Source: Candidatus Poribacteria bacterium
GTDB lineage: Bacteria; Poribacteria; WGA-4E; WGA-3G
Assembly (NCBI GenBank): GCA_022827225.1
Contig: JAJDTJ010000129.1
Coordinates: forward strand, 205,909-269,908
Reading direction: 5' to 3'
Length of the DNA stretch: 64,000 nucleotides
The translations under genes were made by a program, and so were the position numbers. The notes under the pieces were generated by a model. The model saw only the letters and a program-made list of their open reading frames with translations. It made no database searches and had not been told where the DNA came from. Below, piece after piece: positions 33,196-41,762 of the stretch (the first letter of the stretch is position 1; every line of letters starts with the position of its first letter).

Positions 33196-33610
33196 GAGTT
33201 CCTCTCCTAATGAACAGGTTGGGGCGTGTTCATATTTGTGAAAAGACTGAATCAAATTTCAAGCCTTGTAAAATTAAAAAATGTGGTACAGTTCATGCCC
33301 TCTATTATTAAAGACGAATTTTTAGCCTAAAAAAACTGCATAATTTGAAAAAATAAAAAAAATCGGATTTTTGAGAAGTCGTTCAGGTGTGCGTTTTATG
33401 AGTTGTGCCTGCGCTATATGGAAGGCGATGTTTTGTCTACATCTGTGTTCTTAGGTAGAAAGAAGCAGAATAAATTAAGAACTTCTGATTAAAAAGATGT
33501 CAGGGAACATACTTTTTCTGTTAAAGAGACACTTTTGGAGCAGAAAAGGTGCATAAATGAAAAAATGACAGAATTTGACAAGACAGTGTATATCTACTAT
33601 AATTAAGCGC
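33196..33610. other. Divergent regulatory gap between sigma fusion and CBM9 gene
   Basis: 415 bp, AT-rich with A/T runs. Toward the sigma gene no consensus sigma-70 promoter stands out; a TGAAC word (reverse strand, about 33284-33288) could belong to an ECF-type promoter but no matching -10 is certain. Toward the plus gene there is an inverted repeat, ACTTTTTCTG (33511-33520) and CAGAAAAGGT (33541-33550), 25 bp before the promoter at 33575, a possible operator. Confidence 0.4.
33575..33603 (+). promoter_or_regulatory. Perfect-consensus promoter, probably leaderless
   Basis: TTGACA (33575-33580), 17-nt spacer, TATAAT (33598-33603). The ATG of the next gene is at 33611, exactly where transcription should start, and no ribosome-binding site is present, so the mRNA is probably leaderless. 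Confidence 0.75.
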
Positions 33611-35845
33611 ATGCTAAGACTTATTGCTGTGCTATTGTTATCTATTTCATATCCTATGCTTCTCTTCGCGCACCCGGAGGGGACAGGCGAGCACGTCATT
33701 GAGGCTTACCGAATTGAAGGTGACGCCCCAGAGATTGACGGTGTGCTGAACGATACGATATGGCAGCAGGCGGAATCACGAAGCGGCTTTGTCCAACTTG
33801 AGCCTGCGCGCGGTGCCGCCGCAACTGATGACACAGAATTCCGTATCGCTTACGATGCATATAATCTATATGTTGCGTTCCGATGTTACGATGCCGAACC
33901 CGATAAAATTGTGAATCGGATGACGCGGCGCGGCGGTGTCTATGCCTCAGATGTTATCTCCTTCTTCATTGACCCACATCACGATCACCGCACGGGGTAT
34001 AAATTTGCGACAACCCCCGGCGGTGTCCAGAGTGACAATTACCGATACGAAGATACACAGCGCGACTCCAATTGGAAAGGCATCTGGTGGGTTGAAAGCA
34101 GCATTGATGAATTCGGATGGAGTGCTGAGTTCAAGATCCCGTTTTCTAACTTCCGATTCACCGACAAACCGACACAGACTTGGGGTTTCGATGTCGAGCG
34201 AGTAAACCACCGAAAGAGCGAGGTTACGGTTTGGAAACAGTTAACACAAGCGGGTGTCGTTACACGGATGTCTGATTTAGGACATATCGTCGGGATTCGT
34301 GGTATTGAGACGGGGAAAAATTTTGAAATCTCACCTTATGCTTTAGGCGGAGTCGCCGATGCTGCTAATGCCGACCTCGCGCGTCAACTCGGCACAGGCT
34401 TGGATGTTCAATACAGTCCCACGAGTGCATTGAAGGCGAATATCACTGTCAATCCCGATTTTGCGCAAGTTGAAGCGGATCAGTTAGAGATTAATTTGAC
34501 GAGGTTTCCGACGCGTTTTCCTGAAAAACGTCCGTTTTTCGTTGAAGGGAACAGTTTTTTTGAAACCCCTTATGACCTGATGTTCAGCCGTCGTATCGGG
34601 AGTCGTGGAAGCATCCTTTGGGGTGGCAAACTCACTGGGAAAGTCGGCGACTATTCCATTGGCGTTTTGGGGAACCAAACCGGCGAATTCGGTTTCTCTG
34701 ATACAACCACATCTCAAAAAGAGGATGCATGGTTTTCTGCTGTCCGAATTAAACGCGACATCCTCAAACGCTCCAACGTCGGGGTTCTGCTTGTCAATAA
34801 AGAGCGACCCGATGGTGATAATTGGACGCACAGTAGGGTCGGCGGCATTGATATGAATCTTGCGCTTGGCAAAACGTATCATCTGACGGGTCAGTACGCC
34901 GGTAGTTTTCATCCCGGAGCGGATAAAGACAACTTCGCGTATACCGTTGATTTCGCGCAGCGGAACTATCTCTGGAGTAGCAGTATCGGATTTGAACGGG
35001 TCGCACCGCATTTTGAGATTAATCAGACCGGATTCCTACGGAAAGAACGGAACCGCGGTTGGCAGCGTGTCTATATGCGTACCTCTTATTCCCCGCAGTG
35101 GGGCAGTCGTCAGTTTTTCTCTGGTATTAGCACCCGATTCTCGCAAAGTCTGTATACGCCGGAATACTTTACCGAATGGAGAGAACGCAACCCAGAACTA
35201 TCGCTTTCACCTGAATTTGACGAGGACCTATTCAGATGGAACGTCAGTGCTCACGCCGGGATGGAGTTCAGAGAAACCCTTTTAGACGATATAACTGCGT
35301 ACTATTATCGTAGCCGAGAGGTAGAATTAACAGAGGTATTCATAGCAGATGGATACGGGTTCTCTATGGATACCAACTCCGCATACCCTGTCGCTGTTGG
35401 CATCGAAATGGACTTCTCGGACTATTTTAACTTCGGACGACAACAAGCGGGCAAACAGCGGAGTCTCACGCTTGAATCTACGCTACGTCCACAGAGCAAT
35501 TTTTCGATAGAGTTGGACAGCAGCTATGCGCAGAGTGTTGATTTAGCAGGTGCTATTGATGGCAGGTTTTTCGTCGGCTCGTTGCGTGCGACCTATTTAT
35601 TCACTCGTGAATCTTTTCTGCGTATGTTCGCACAAGCGGGGAGGGGGCGTCTGTTATCAACCGAAGTTCATGAGAACTATCTGCTAAGTCTCTTATTCGG
35701 ATGGGAATACAGTCCAAAGAGTCACCTCTTTGTTGCTTATAACGAGACTTGGCGTGATGTGCCTGTTGGCACAGGTTTCGGTCGCGAATTACAATTAGAA
35801 AACCGAGTTGTTGTGGTTAAAGTAACCTATCTCTACAACCTATAG
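33611..35845 (+). CDS. CBM9 plus DUF5916 outer-membrane protein
   Basis: 744 residues. Signal peptide (LIAVLLLSISYPMLLFA), then a CBM9-like domain at about 35-215 (EIDGVLNDTIWQQAE, NLYVAFRCYDAEP, DVISFFIDPHHDH, WSAEFKIPFSNFRF), then a DUF5916-type outer-membrane beta barrel (ANITVNPDFAQVEADQLEIN, FPEKRPFFVEG, SRRIGSRG) with alternating strands to a C-terminal aromatic/hydrophobic end (VVKVTYLYNL). Members are surface proteins thought to bind or import carbohydrate-like ligands. It is divergent from the sigma-fusion operon and may share its control. The start is supported by the promoter spacing. Confidence 0.85.
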   Translation: MLRLIAVLLLSISYPMLLFAHPEGTGEHVIEAYRIEGDAPEIDGVLNDTIWQQAESRSGFVQLEPARGAAATDDTEFRIAYDAYNLYVAFRCYDAEPDKIVNRMTRRGGVYASDVISFFIDPHHDHRTGYKFATTPGGVQSDNYRYEDTQRDSNWKGIWWVESSIDEFGWSAEFKIPFSNFRFTDKPTQTWGFDVERVNHRKSEVTVWKQLTQAGVVTRMSDLGHIVGIRGIETGKNFEISPYALGGVADAANADLARQLGTGLDVQYSPTSALKANITVNPDFAQVEADQLEINLTRFPTRFPEKRPFFVEGNSFFETPYDLMFSRRIGSRGSILWGGKLTGKVGDYSIGVLGNQTGEFGFSDTTTSQKEDAWFSAVRIKRDILKRSNVGVLLVNKERPDGDNWTHSRVGGIDMNLALGKTYHLTGQYAGSFHPGADKDNFAYTVDFAQRNYLWSSSIGFERVAPHFEINQTGFLRKERNRGWQRVYMRTSYSPQWGSRQFFSGISTRFSQSLYTPEYFTEWRERNPELSLSPEFDEDLFRWNVSAHAGMEFRETLLDDITAYYYRSREVELTEVFIADGYGFSMDTNSAYPVAVGIEMDFSDYFNFGRQQAGKQRSLTLESTLRPQSNFSIELDSSYAQSVDLAGAIDGRFFVGSLRATYLFTRESFLRMFAQAGRGRLLSTEVHENYLLSLLFGWEYSPKSHLFVAYNETWRDVPVGTGFGRELQLENRVVVVKVTYLYNL

Positions 35846-35887
35846 CATATTCGTTTTCCATGGTGGCAGGATCGGGGTTTTTAGATG

Positions 35888-38008
35888 TTAACGTGTTAAC
35901 CTCGCTGTTTCAAACCGCCTCACATCCCATACTAAAAGCGTCCCATCCGTACTCCCACTTGTAAGCATGCTGCTATCCGGTGAGAAACTGACCTTGCCGA
36001 CACCACTTTTATGTCCTGTGAGTGTCTTTATCTGTTTACCTGTTTCTACGTCCCATAAGCGCACGGTTTTGTCCGCACTCCCGCTTGCGATCGTTTTCCC
36101 ATCGGGTGAGAAAATGACACACCTGATACCGCTTTTATGTCCTGTGAGTGTCTTTATCTGCTTGCCTGTTTCTGTGTCCCATAAACGCAGAGTTTTGTCC
36201 GCACTCCCGCTTGCGATCGTTTTCCCATCGGGTGAAAAACGCACACTATTGACAGAACCTGTATGTCCTATAAGTATTTTGATGTTTCTACCCGTTTCTA
36301 CGTCCCATAAACGCACCGTGCTGTCCGCACTCCCGCTTGCGATCGTTTTCCCATCGGACGAGAAACTGACAATATGGACATGATTTGTATGTCCTTTGAG
36401 TGCTTTGACATGTCTGCCCGTGTTTACATCCCATAATCGCACGGTGCCGTCCCGACTCCCGCTTACGATTGTTTTCCCATCGGACGAGAAACGTACACTA
36501 TTAACATCATCTGTATGTCCTTTGAATGTTTGGATGTTTCGACCTGTTTCTGCCTCCCACAAATGAATGGTTTTGTCCGTGCCTCCACTGACGATTGTAT
36601 TTCCATCAGGTGAGAAACGAACACTATTGATCCAATTTATGTGTCCTTTGAATGTTTGGATGTTTCGACCTGTTTCTACGTCCCATAAACGCAGGGTTCC
36701 GTCCCCACTCCCGCTTGCAATCGTTCTCCCATCGAACGAGAAACTCACACTTGCGTTTCCATCGTTTGAGTAACTGCTATTGACATAACTTGTATGTCCT
36801 ATGAGGGTCTTAATGTTTCTACCCGTATTTACGTCCCATAAACGAACTGTGCCACTTGAACCTACACTTGCGATTGTCTTTCCATCGGGTGAAAAACGCA
36901 CACGCCTGACACCACCTGTATGTCCGGTGAGTGTCCTGAGAATGCTACCCTTATTTACGTCCCACAAATGTACAGTGTTGTCACCACTACCCGTTGCGAT
37001 TGTTTCTCCATCCGGTGAAAAACTGACACTACTGACCCAAACTGTATGTGCTGTGAGTATTTTTAGAAGTTTGCCGGTGTTGACATCCCATAAACGAACC
37101 GTGGTGTCCAAACTCGCACTTGCGAGTGTTTTTCCATCCGGTGAAAAACTGACACTACTGACCCTACCGATCCACAATCTATGTCCTTTGAGTGTTTTGA
37201 TGCTTCTGCCTGTATTAGCGTTCCACAGACGAACAGTGCCGTCATCATTTCCCGTTGCGATTGTATTTCCATCCGGTGAGAAACGCACACTACTGACACC
37301 GTGTCTATGTCCTTTGAATATTTTTAGAGTGCTGCCGGTGTTGGCATCCCATAAACGAACGTTTTTGCTTATACCTGCACTGACGATTGTGTTTCCGTCC
37401 GGTGAAAAATGCAAACTTTTGACCGGCATTAGAGGTAGTTTGAGATTTCCACTGGGTGTTTTGATGATTCTACCGAGTGTTTTGATGTTGCTACCGGTGT
37501 TTACATCCCATAAATCGATGGTTTTGCCCCACCCGCCGCTTGCGATTGTATTTCCATCGGGTGAAAAATGTACACTACTGATGTCTCTTGTATCTCCGGC
37601 GATTAGTTTCATGGGGTTTAGGGTGCGCGCATCGTAAATCCAAATACCAATGGAACCCGCAACGGCAAACCTCTGTCCATCTGGCGCATAAGTAACATCA
37701 CTGGCTTTGCCTTTACCGATCCGTCTGAGCGCGCCCTCCGGTAAGTTCCATTGCTGTACATCCTCCGGATCGTATGCTTTAGCTTGCTCTTGTTCGGTTT
37801 CGCTTTGCGGCGTAGAAAGCAACTGGTCTATTTGCGCTTCAGTCCAGGTCGCGTTTCTCAAGGCTTGACGGATTTCTTCATCTGAGTATCCTTTTTGCCG
37901 TGCGTTCTCGATTTCGGATTGAATATCATTTTGTGCCGACACACCGGCTAAAAGCGCTGCAAATGATAATAAAAACAACACAAAAATGAACGCATACCGC
38001 TTCAACAT
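35888..38008 (-). CDS. Secreted 14-blade WD40 protein
   Basis: 706 residues from ATG 38008 (GGAGG 9 nt upstream). Signal peptide (FVLFLLSFAALLAGVSAQ), a short helical region with KGYSDEEIRQALRNATWTE (about 40-60), then fourteen WD40 blades from residue about 100 to the end, each closing with LWD/IWIYD/VWD, i.e. two seven-bladed propellers in a row. Many blades are almost the same (SGSADKTxRLWDxETGKQIK), so repeat exchange is recent. It is probably periplasmic and a binding platform. Convergent with the CBM9 gene (42-bp gap). Confidence 0.85.
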   Translation of the reverse strand: MLKRYAFIFVLFLLSFAALLAGVSAQNDIQSEIENARQKGYSDEEIRQALRNATWTEAQIDQLLSTPQSETEQEQAKAYDPEDVQQWNLPEGALRRIGKGKASDVTYAPDGQRFAVAGSIGIWIYDARTLNPMKLIAGDTRDISSVHFSPDGNTIASGGWGKTIDLWDVNTGSNIKTLGRIIKTPSGNLKLPLMPVKSLHFSPDGNTIVSAGISKNVRLWDANTGSTLKIFKGHRHGVSSVRFSPDGNTIATGNDDGTVRLWNANTGRSIKTLKGHRLWIGRVSSVSFSPDGKTLASASLDTTVRLWDVNTGKLLKILTAHTVWVSSVSFSPDGETIATGSGDNTVHLWDVNKGSILRTLTGHTGGVRRVRFSPDGKTIASVGSSGTVRLWDVNTGRNIKTLIGHTSYVNSSYSNDGNASVSFSFDGRTIASGSGDGTLRLWDVETGRNIQTFKGHINWINSVRFSPDGNTIVSGGTDKTIHLWEAETGRNIQTFKGHTDDVNSVRFSSDGKTIVSGSRDGTVRLWDVNTGRHVKALKGHTNHVHIVSFSSDGKTIASGSADSTVRLWDVETGRNIKILIGHTGSVNSVRFSPDGKTIASGSADKTLRLWDTETGKQIKTLTGHKSGIRCVIFSPDGKTIASGSADKTVRLWDVETGKQIKTLTGHKSGVGKVSFSPDSSMLTSGSTDGTLLVWDVRRFETARLTR

Positions 38009-38102
38009 ACAGCACAACCTCCTTCAAAATCATCTATATGATATAAAGATTGATAAAAAATATATCCATTCCATCAAACAGCAACCCGTTTACCTCGTGT
38101 TA

Positions 38103-38131
38103 AGTATACCATTAACACCGGAACATTTCAA
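38103..38131 (-). promoter_or_regulatory. Promoter of the 14-blade WD40 gene
   Basis: On the reverse strand TTGAAA (38131-38126), 17-nt spacer, TATACT (38108-38103) with a TG two bases before the -10 box. This gives a leader of about 90 nt. Confidence 0.55.
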
Positions 38132-38148
38132 TATTCTAATCTCATACA

Positions 38149-38382
38149 ATAGTTTGGACAATTCGCCCCACATTTGGGTTGGATTCTCAAAGGTTGCTGG
38201 ATTTTTCTACGAGTTGCATAGGAAACCCCAGAACTTGGGAAAAAATAAGAAATATCTCTGATGACCGGAAACTCGGACGAAAGTACTACACTACAATGCC
38301 ACAGGAGACCAACAGCCTATGCTACAAAAGAGGGTGTCCACCCAGAAATCGTGACTATTTTAAAATTGTCCAAAGTTTAGTA
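38149..38382. mobile_element. MITE-like element, copy 1
   Basis: About 234 bp bounded by inverted ends: TAGTTTGGACAATT on the left and AAATTGTCCAAAGTTTAGTA on the right. There is no convincing open frame inside. A similar element lies at 44021-44238 and a third end at 63861. The right end is 25 bp before the promoter of the SMR/EamA gene. It fills most of the 433-bp gap 38009-38441. Confidence 0.6.
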
Positions 38383-38406
38383 ATCTCAGAGATAAAAAGT
38401 AAAAAA

Positions 38407-38435
38407 TTGTAAAAAGAGCAGGGGTGTGGTATAAT
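38407..38435 (+). promoter_or_regulatory. Promoter of the SMR/EamA gene, probably leaderless
   Basis: TTGTAA (38407-38412), 17-nt spacer, TATAAT (38430-38435). The ATG is at 38442, 6 nt after the -10 box, with no ribosome-binding site between. Confidence 0.65.
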
Positions 38436-38441
38436 AAAATT

Positions 38442-38810
38442 ATGAAAGACTTTATATTGTTATTTTTCAACGTTCTGCTCACCGTGATTGGGCAAATCCT
38501 TTTCAAACACGGTATGAACACAGTCGGGCGCGTCAATAATATTCGAGACGTACTCGGAAAATTGACACAGGCGTTCCTGAACCCTTATATCCTCAGCGGG
38601 ATCGCAATATACGGCTTTACGACGCTCGTCTGGCTGATCATCCTGTCGCGTGTTAAACTGAGCATTGCGTATCCGCTGTTAAGTTCGGGTTATGTGCTGT
38701 CTATTTTATTCTCTTGGCTGTTTTTCAAAGAATCGATTCCTAAGATTCGCATCATCGGTGCTGTAATCATCTGTATTGGTGTCTACCTCGTCGCACAAGG
38801 AGAATCTTAA
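38442..38810 (+). CDS. SMR/EamA-type small transporter
   Basis: A 122-residue inner-membrane protein with four hydrophobic segments (LLFFNVLLTVIGQILFKHG, YILSGIAIYGFTTLVWLIIL, AYPLLSSGYVLSILFSWLFF, IIGAVIICIGVYLV), the size and pattern of small multidrug resistance or undecaprenyl-aminosugar flippase subunits (EmrE/ArnE-like). The usual SMR glutamate in helix 1 is not present in the usual place, so polar-lipid or sugar-lipid transport is as likely as drug efflux. It is followed after 3 nt by the next gene. Confidence 0.75.
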   Translation: MKDFILLFFNVLLTVIGQILFKHGMNTVGRVNNIRDVLGKLTQAFLNPYILSGIAIYGFTTLVWLIILSRVKLSIAYPLLSSGYVLSILFSWLFFKESIPKIRIIGAVIICIGVYLVAQGES

Positions 38811-38813
38811 TCA

Positions 38814-39272
38814 ATGGCGGAACCAGCGGGGACTCGCGTTGAATCCAATAGTTCTCGGAATATCGGCAGTGAACCTAAGGCGACCCGCTCTTATGTTGCG
38901 ATGTTCTTGTCGATCATACTTCCTGGACTCGGTCAGTTATACTTAGGTCATTTCCTGAAGGCGTTCATTGTCGTTTTCGGTGTTGCGTCAGCACTCGGTA
39001 TTGTCTATCTCAATTCAATGCCGGTAGAGGATTGGCGTGATTTAACCCGCTTTAAACCGCCAGTGAAAACCGAGACGACAGAAGACGAGACAGGAAACGC
39101 CGCAAAGTCGCCCGGTTACGCTATTCATATCTGGACGTTTGACGATGGCGAGCAGTTGATGTATCGTCCCTCTTGGAAGTTAAAGATTAGTGGATTGATT
39201 CAAGGCGTTTTATGTTGGCTCTATGCGATCGGCGATGGGTGGCGGGGGAGACGTGGAAGACGTAGACGTTGA
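38814..39272 (+). CDS. Small membrane protein with PGLGQLYLG motif
   Basis: 152 residues. A polar N-terminus, then AMFLSIILPGLGQLYLGHFL and KAFIVVFGVASALGIVYL (two close spans, residues about 27-66), a soluble stretch of about 60 residues and a third hydrophobic segment LKISGLIQGVLCWLYAIGD, ending in a run of Arg/Gly. The P-G-L-G-Q-x-Y-x-G turn is found in TM2-like and DUF5683-type proteins of unknown function. GGAG precedes the ATG by 12 nt inside the end of the transporter gene, so both are one transcript. Confidence 0.65.
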   Translation: MAEPAGTRVESNSSRNIGSEPKATRSYVAMFLSIILPGLGQLYLGHFLKAFIVVFGVASALGIVYLNSMPVEDWRDLTRFKPPVKTETTEDETGNAAKSPGYAIHIWTFDDGEQLMYRPSWKLKISGLIQGVLCWLYAIGDGWRGRRGRRRR

Positions 39273-39361
39273 TCAGAGGCATTCGGTTTTCAACAGTCAA
39301 GTTGTCAGCAAAGAGTATTTGGCAAGGATGTAACACCTTTTTCTAAAAGAATATAATACTT

Positions 39362-40708
39362 ATGAGCATTAGAGGCAATTATATTTCAATAGTCGTGTAT
39401 ATTTTCCTTGTTGCTGTTTTTGTGCTTGGGTGTCAAGATAACAAGTCCGCCTTGAAAGAGATTGAAAAGCAGTTGGAGGCGGGAACGCCGCAAACAGCAG
39501 CTGAAGGCTTAGAGGCGTTTATCGAAACTGCACCTGAGGATCCGAAGGCACGGTTATTGCTCGGACAAGCCTACAATGCGTTGGGACGGTACAACGACGC
39601 AGTCGAGCAATTACGAAAAGCATCACAACTCTATGCCGCGCAACCGGAGGAACGTACCGCTGCACGCTTTGAATTGGCACGTACTTATCTGAGATTCGGT
39701 GATAGAACTTCCGCTTTTCGTGTGCTCAGGCTTATCCAACGCAGCACTTCAGACCCGGAAACACTGCACAAGATCATTGATCTTGTAGGAGATCGCTATC
39801 GAACAAGACGGTTGACACACGGCGACTCAGATAACTATTCGCCGACCTTCTCACCAGATGGCACACAGATCGCCTTCGCATCTTTCCGAACTGACAATGG
39901 CGAGATCTATTTGATGGACTTGAATGGACGCATCCACCAACGTGTAACTTATACAACCGATTTCAACGACAGTTCACCCGTATTCCTTAAGACTCCGAAC
40001 TATCTTTTTTATAGCAGCGAACCGAAATCTTCTCGCGATGTCAAAGTCGTCATCCAGAGTAGCGGTTCCACACCGATCTACGCTGGCTTCAACCTGACGC
40101 ACATTCATAGTAAAATCACACGAGAGGTTTTACCGGTGACCTTCGGTGCGCGTGCGCCGCGCGCCTCGCCAGCGGGCAATCAGATTGTTTATGAATCCAA
40201 CGTAGATGGGAATCTGGAATTATACCTGCTTGATTTGGATGGTGTCGATTTAGCGCGGTTCACGCCAGAGGACATTGAACACAAACGTATCACTTTCAAC
40301 GAAACCGATGACGGCAGCTCGACCTTTTTCCCCGACGGGAAACGGATTGTGTTTGTGTCGTCACGGAATGAGGTGAACCAGCTCTATACCGTAGATATTG
40401 ATGGACAAAACGAGACGCATTTCAATCCGAGCGGTCACGATTGCTACAACCCGACGGTATCGCCTGACGGTCAGACGATTGCTTATGTCTCCGAGAGGGA
40501 TGACGATTGGGAGATTTATCTTATTGATGCAGATGGTAAAAATGAGAGACGCGTAACCAACGGCATCGGTAGGTCGATTCAACCGGCTTTCTCACCTGAT
40601 GGACGGCACCTCGTGTTTGTTTCTGACAGAAGTGATACCTTCCATATCTATCTGATGTCCTTTGACGCACCGGTTACGCGTGAGGACTTAGTTAAACGTT
40701 TGCGGTAG
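39362..40708 (+). CDS. Lipoprotein with TPR and TolB-like propeller
   Basis: 448 residues. A lipoprotein signal with lipobox VLGC (Cys 24), about two TPRs (PKARLLLGQAYNALGRYNDA, ARFELARTYLRFGDRTSA), then a TolB/WD40-like propeller with PD40 blades (SPTFSPDGTQIAFASFR, GEIYLMDLNGR, YNPTVSPDGQTIAYVSER, DWEIYLIDADG, FSPDGRHLVFVSDR). It probably sits in the outer membrane facing the periplasm and binds other envelope proteins. Its stop codon TAG is made by the first bases of a 27-nt palindrome; a second divergent copy of its 3' end lies beyond it. Confidence 0.8.
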   Translation: MSIRGNYISIVVYIFLVAVFVLGCQDNKSALKEIEKQLEAGTPQTAAEGLEAFIETAPEDPKARLLLGQAYNALGRYNDAVEQLRKASQLYAAQPEERTAARFELARTYLRFGDRTSAFRVLRLIQRSTSDPETLHKIIDLVGDRYRTRRLTHGDSDNYSPTFSPDGTQIAFASFRTDNGEIYLMDLNGRIHQRVTYTTDFNDSSPVFLKTPNYLFYSSEPKSSRDVKVVIQSSGSTPIYAGFNLTHIHSKITREVLPVTFGARAPRASPAGNQIVYESNVDGNLELYLLDLDGVDLARFTPEDIEHKRITFNETDDGSSTFFPDGKRIVFVSSRNEVNQLYTVDIDGQNETHFNPSGHDCYNPTVSPDGQTIAYVSERDDDWEIYLIDADGKNERRVTNGIGRSIQPAFSPDGRHLVFVSDRSDTFHIYLMSFDAPVTREDLVKRLR

Positions 40709-40787
40709 GGACGAGGTAACCTCGCCCCTACGCTCGGAGGTGGAAGACGCACCGGTTACGCGTGAAGATTTAGCAGAGCGTTTGCGG
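40664..40787. repeat. Duplicated 3' end of the TPR-TolB gene
   Basis: 40664-40705 (the gene's last codons, DAPVTREDLVKRLR) recurs at 40746-40787 with about six differences, and the second copy reads DAPVTREDLAERLRR then TAA in frame. The palindrome 40705-40731 lies between the copies. Confidence 0.75.
40705..40731. repeat. 27-nt palindrome family, site 2
   Basis: Arms GTAGGGACGAGGT and ACCTCGCCCCTAC around a single central A, one mismatch. Bases 40706-40708 are the TAG stop of the TPR-TolB gene. Confidence 0.85.
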
Positions 40788-40799
40788 AGGTAAACAGAT

Positions 40800-41762
40800 A
40801 TGCTTCAAGTGACTAAACCAGAAGGTTTCGGCAACATCCAACTTGAAGAGGTGCCGATGCCGACAATCAATGCACGTCAGGTTCGGGTGGCGGCGGATAC
40901 AACGTTAATTAGTCGCGGTTCTGAACTGTTCCGACGTTATATCATGGAAGAGGCGGTTCCACCGTCAATCATGGGGTACTCACTCACAGGCGTTGTGGAA
41001 GCGGTTGGTGCGGAAGTGAGCGATTATCAGGTAGGTGAGCGCGTTATGGTTGTCGCACCGCACGCGCAATACGTTGTCGCTGAACCTAACGCAACGGATG
41101 GACGCATCGTCCGGCTTTCTGGCGATGTGAGTTTTGAAGCGGGAACCTTCCTCCCCTTGGCGACGAGTGCTGTCGCTTGGTCAGATTCATCGGGTGTCAA
41201 AGAGGGAGACACTGTTGTTGTGTTGGGACAAGGCTTGGTAGGGAGTCTGATGATGCAAGTGTTACGCGGTTATAACCCGGCGCGGATTATCACCGTGGAC
41301 GCGTTGCCGCTCCGATGCGAATTATCGACGCAACTCGGTGCCGATGTATCCATAAATGCTGATGAGACGGATCCGGTTGAAGAGGTACGTCGTCTTACCG
41401 AGGGTAAAGGTGCGGACTTGGTCATAGATTGCGTCGGTGGCTATGCCGGTGTCAAATCGTTTGAACAGGCACAAGACATGACTCGACAGTTCGGTACGAT
41501 TCAATTAATCGCGCTCTATCAGCAAGCTCCGCTCCCGTTACATTCCTCAAAAATGATGAGCAAACGTCTGGTGGCTGGTATCCTGACGGAGGAACCGCGC
41601 GCTCAGATCGCTGCGCGCGCCTTGCAAAAGATAGGGAGTGGCGAGATCCGCGCCTCCGAAATGATTACGCACCGTTTTCGTTACACGGAAGTGAAAGCTG
41701 CGTTTGATCTCCTCTGGAACTCGCCGGGTGAGGCACTCGGAGTCTTGATAAAATGGCAGTAG
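40800..41762 (+). CDS. MDR-family dehydrogenase
   Basis: A 320-residue medium-chain dehydrogenase/reductase similar in type to the one at 8591: GroES-like half with LISRGSELFRRYI (the catalytic-zinc Cys replaced) and VGERVMVVAPHAQYVV, Rossmann half with VVVLGQGLVGSLMMQV and GKGADLVIDCVGG. It probably uses NAD(P)H without zinc; the substrate is unknown. GGAGG lies 8 nt before ATG, within the duplicated tail of the preceding gene. Its last 10 nt overlap the methyltransferase gene. Confidence 0.8.
   Translation: MLQVTKPEGFGNIQLEEVPMPTINARQVRVAADTTLISRGSELFRRYIMEEAVPPSIMGYSLTGVVEAVGAEVSDYQVGERVMVVAPHAQYVVAEPNATDGRIVRLSGDVSFEAGTFLPLATSAVAWSDSSGVKEGDTVVVLGQGLVGSLMMQVLRGYNPARIITVDALPLRCELSTQLGADVSINADETDPVEEVRRLTEGKGADLVIDCVGGYAGVKSFEQAQDMTRQFGTIQLIALYQQAPLPLHSSKMMSKRLVAGILTEEPRAQIAARALQKIGSGEIRASEMITHRFRYTEVKAAFDLLWNSPGEALGVLIKWQ

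Noticed and set aside
35967..37637. Long plus-strand frames opposite the 14-blade WD40 gene
   Set aside because: They mirror the repetitive WD40 codons, contain no family signature and lack start signals.
40800..41762. Zinc-dependent alcohol dehydrogenase
   Set aside because: The catalytic-zinc Cys and the structural-zinc cysteines are absent, so only the wider MDR family is claimed.
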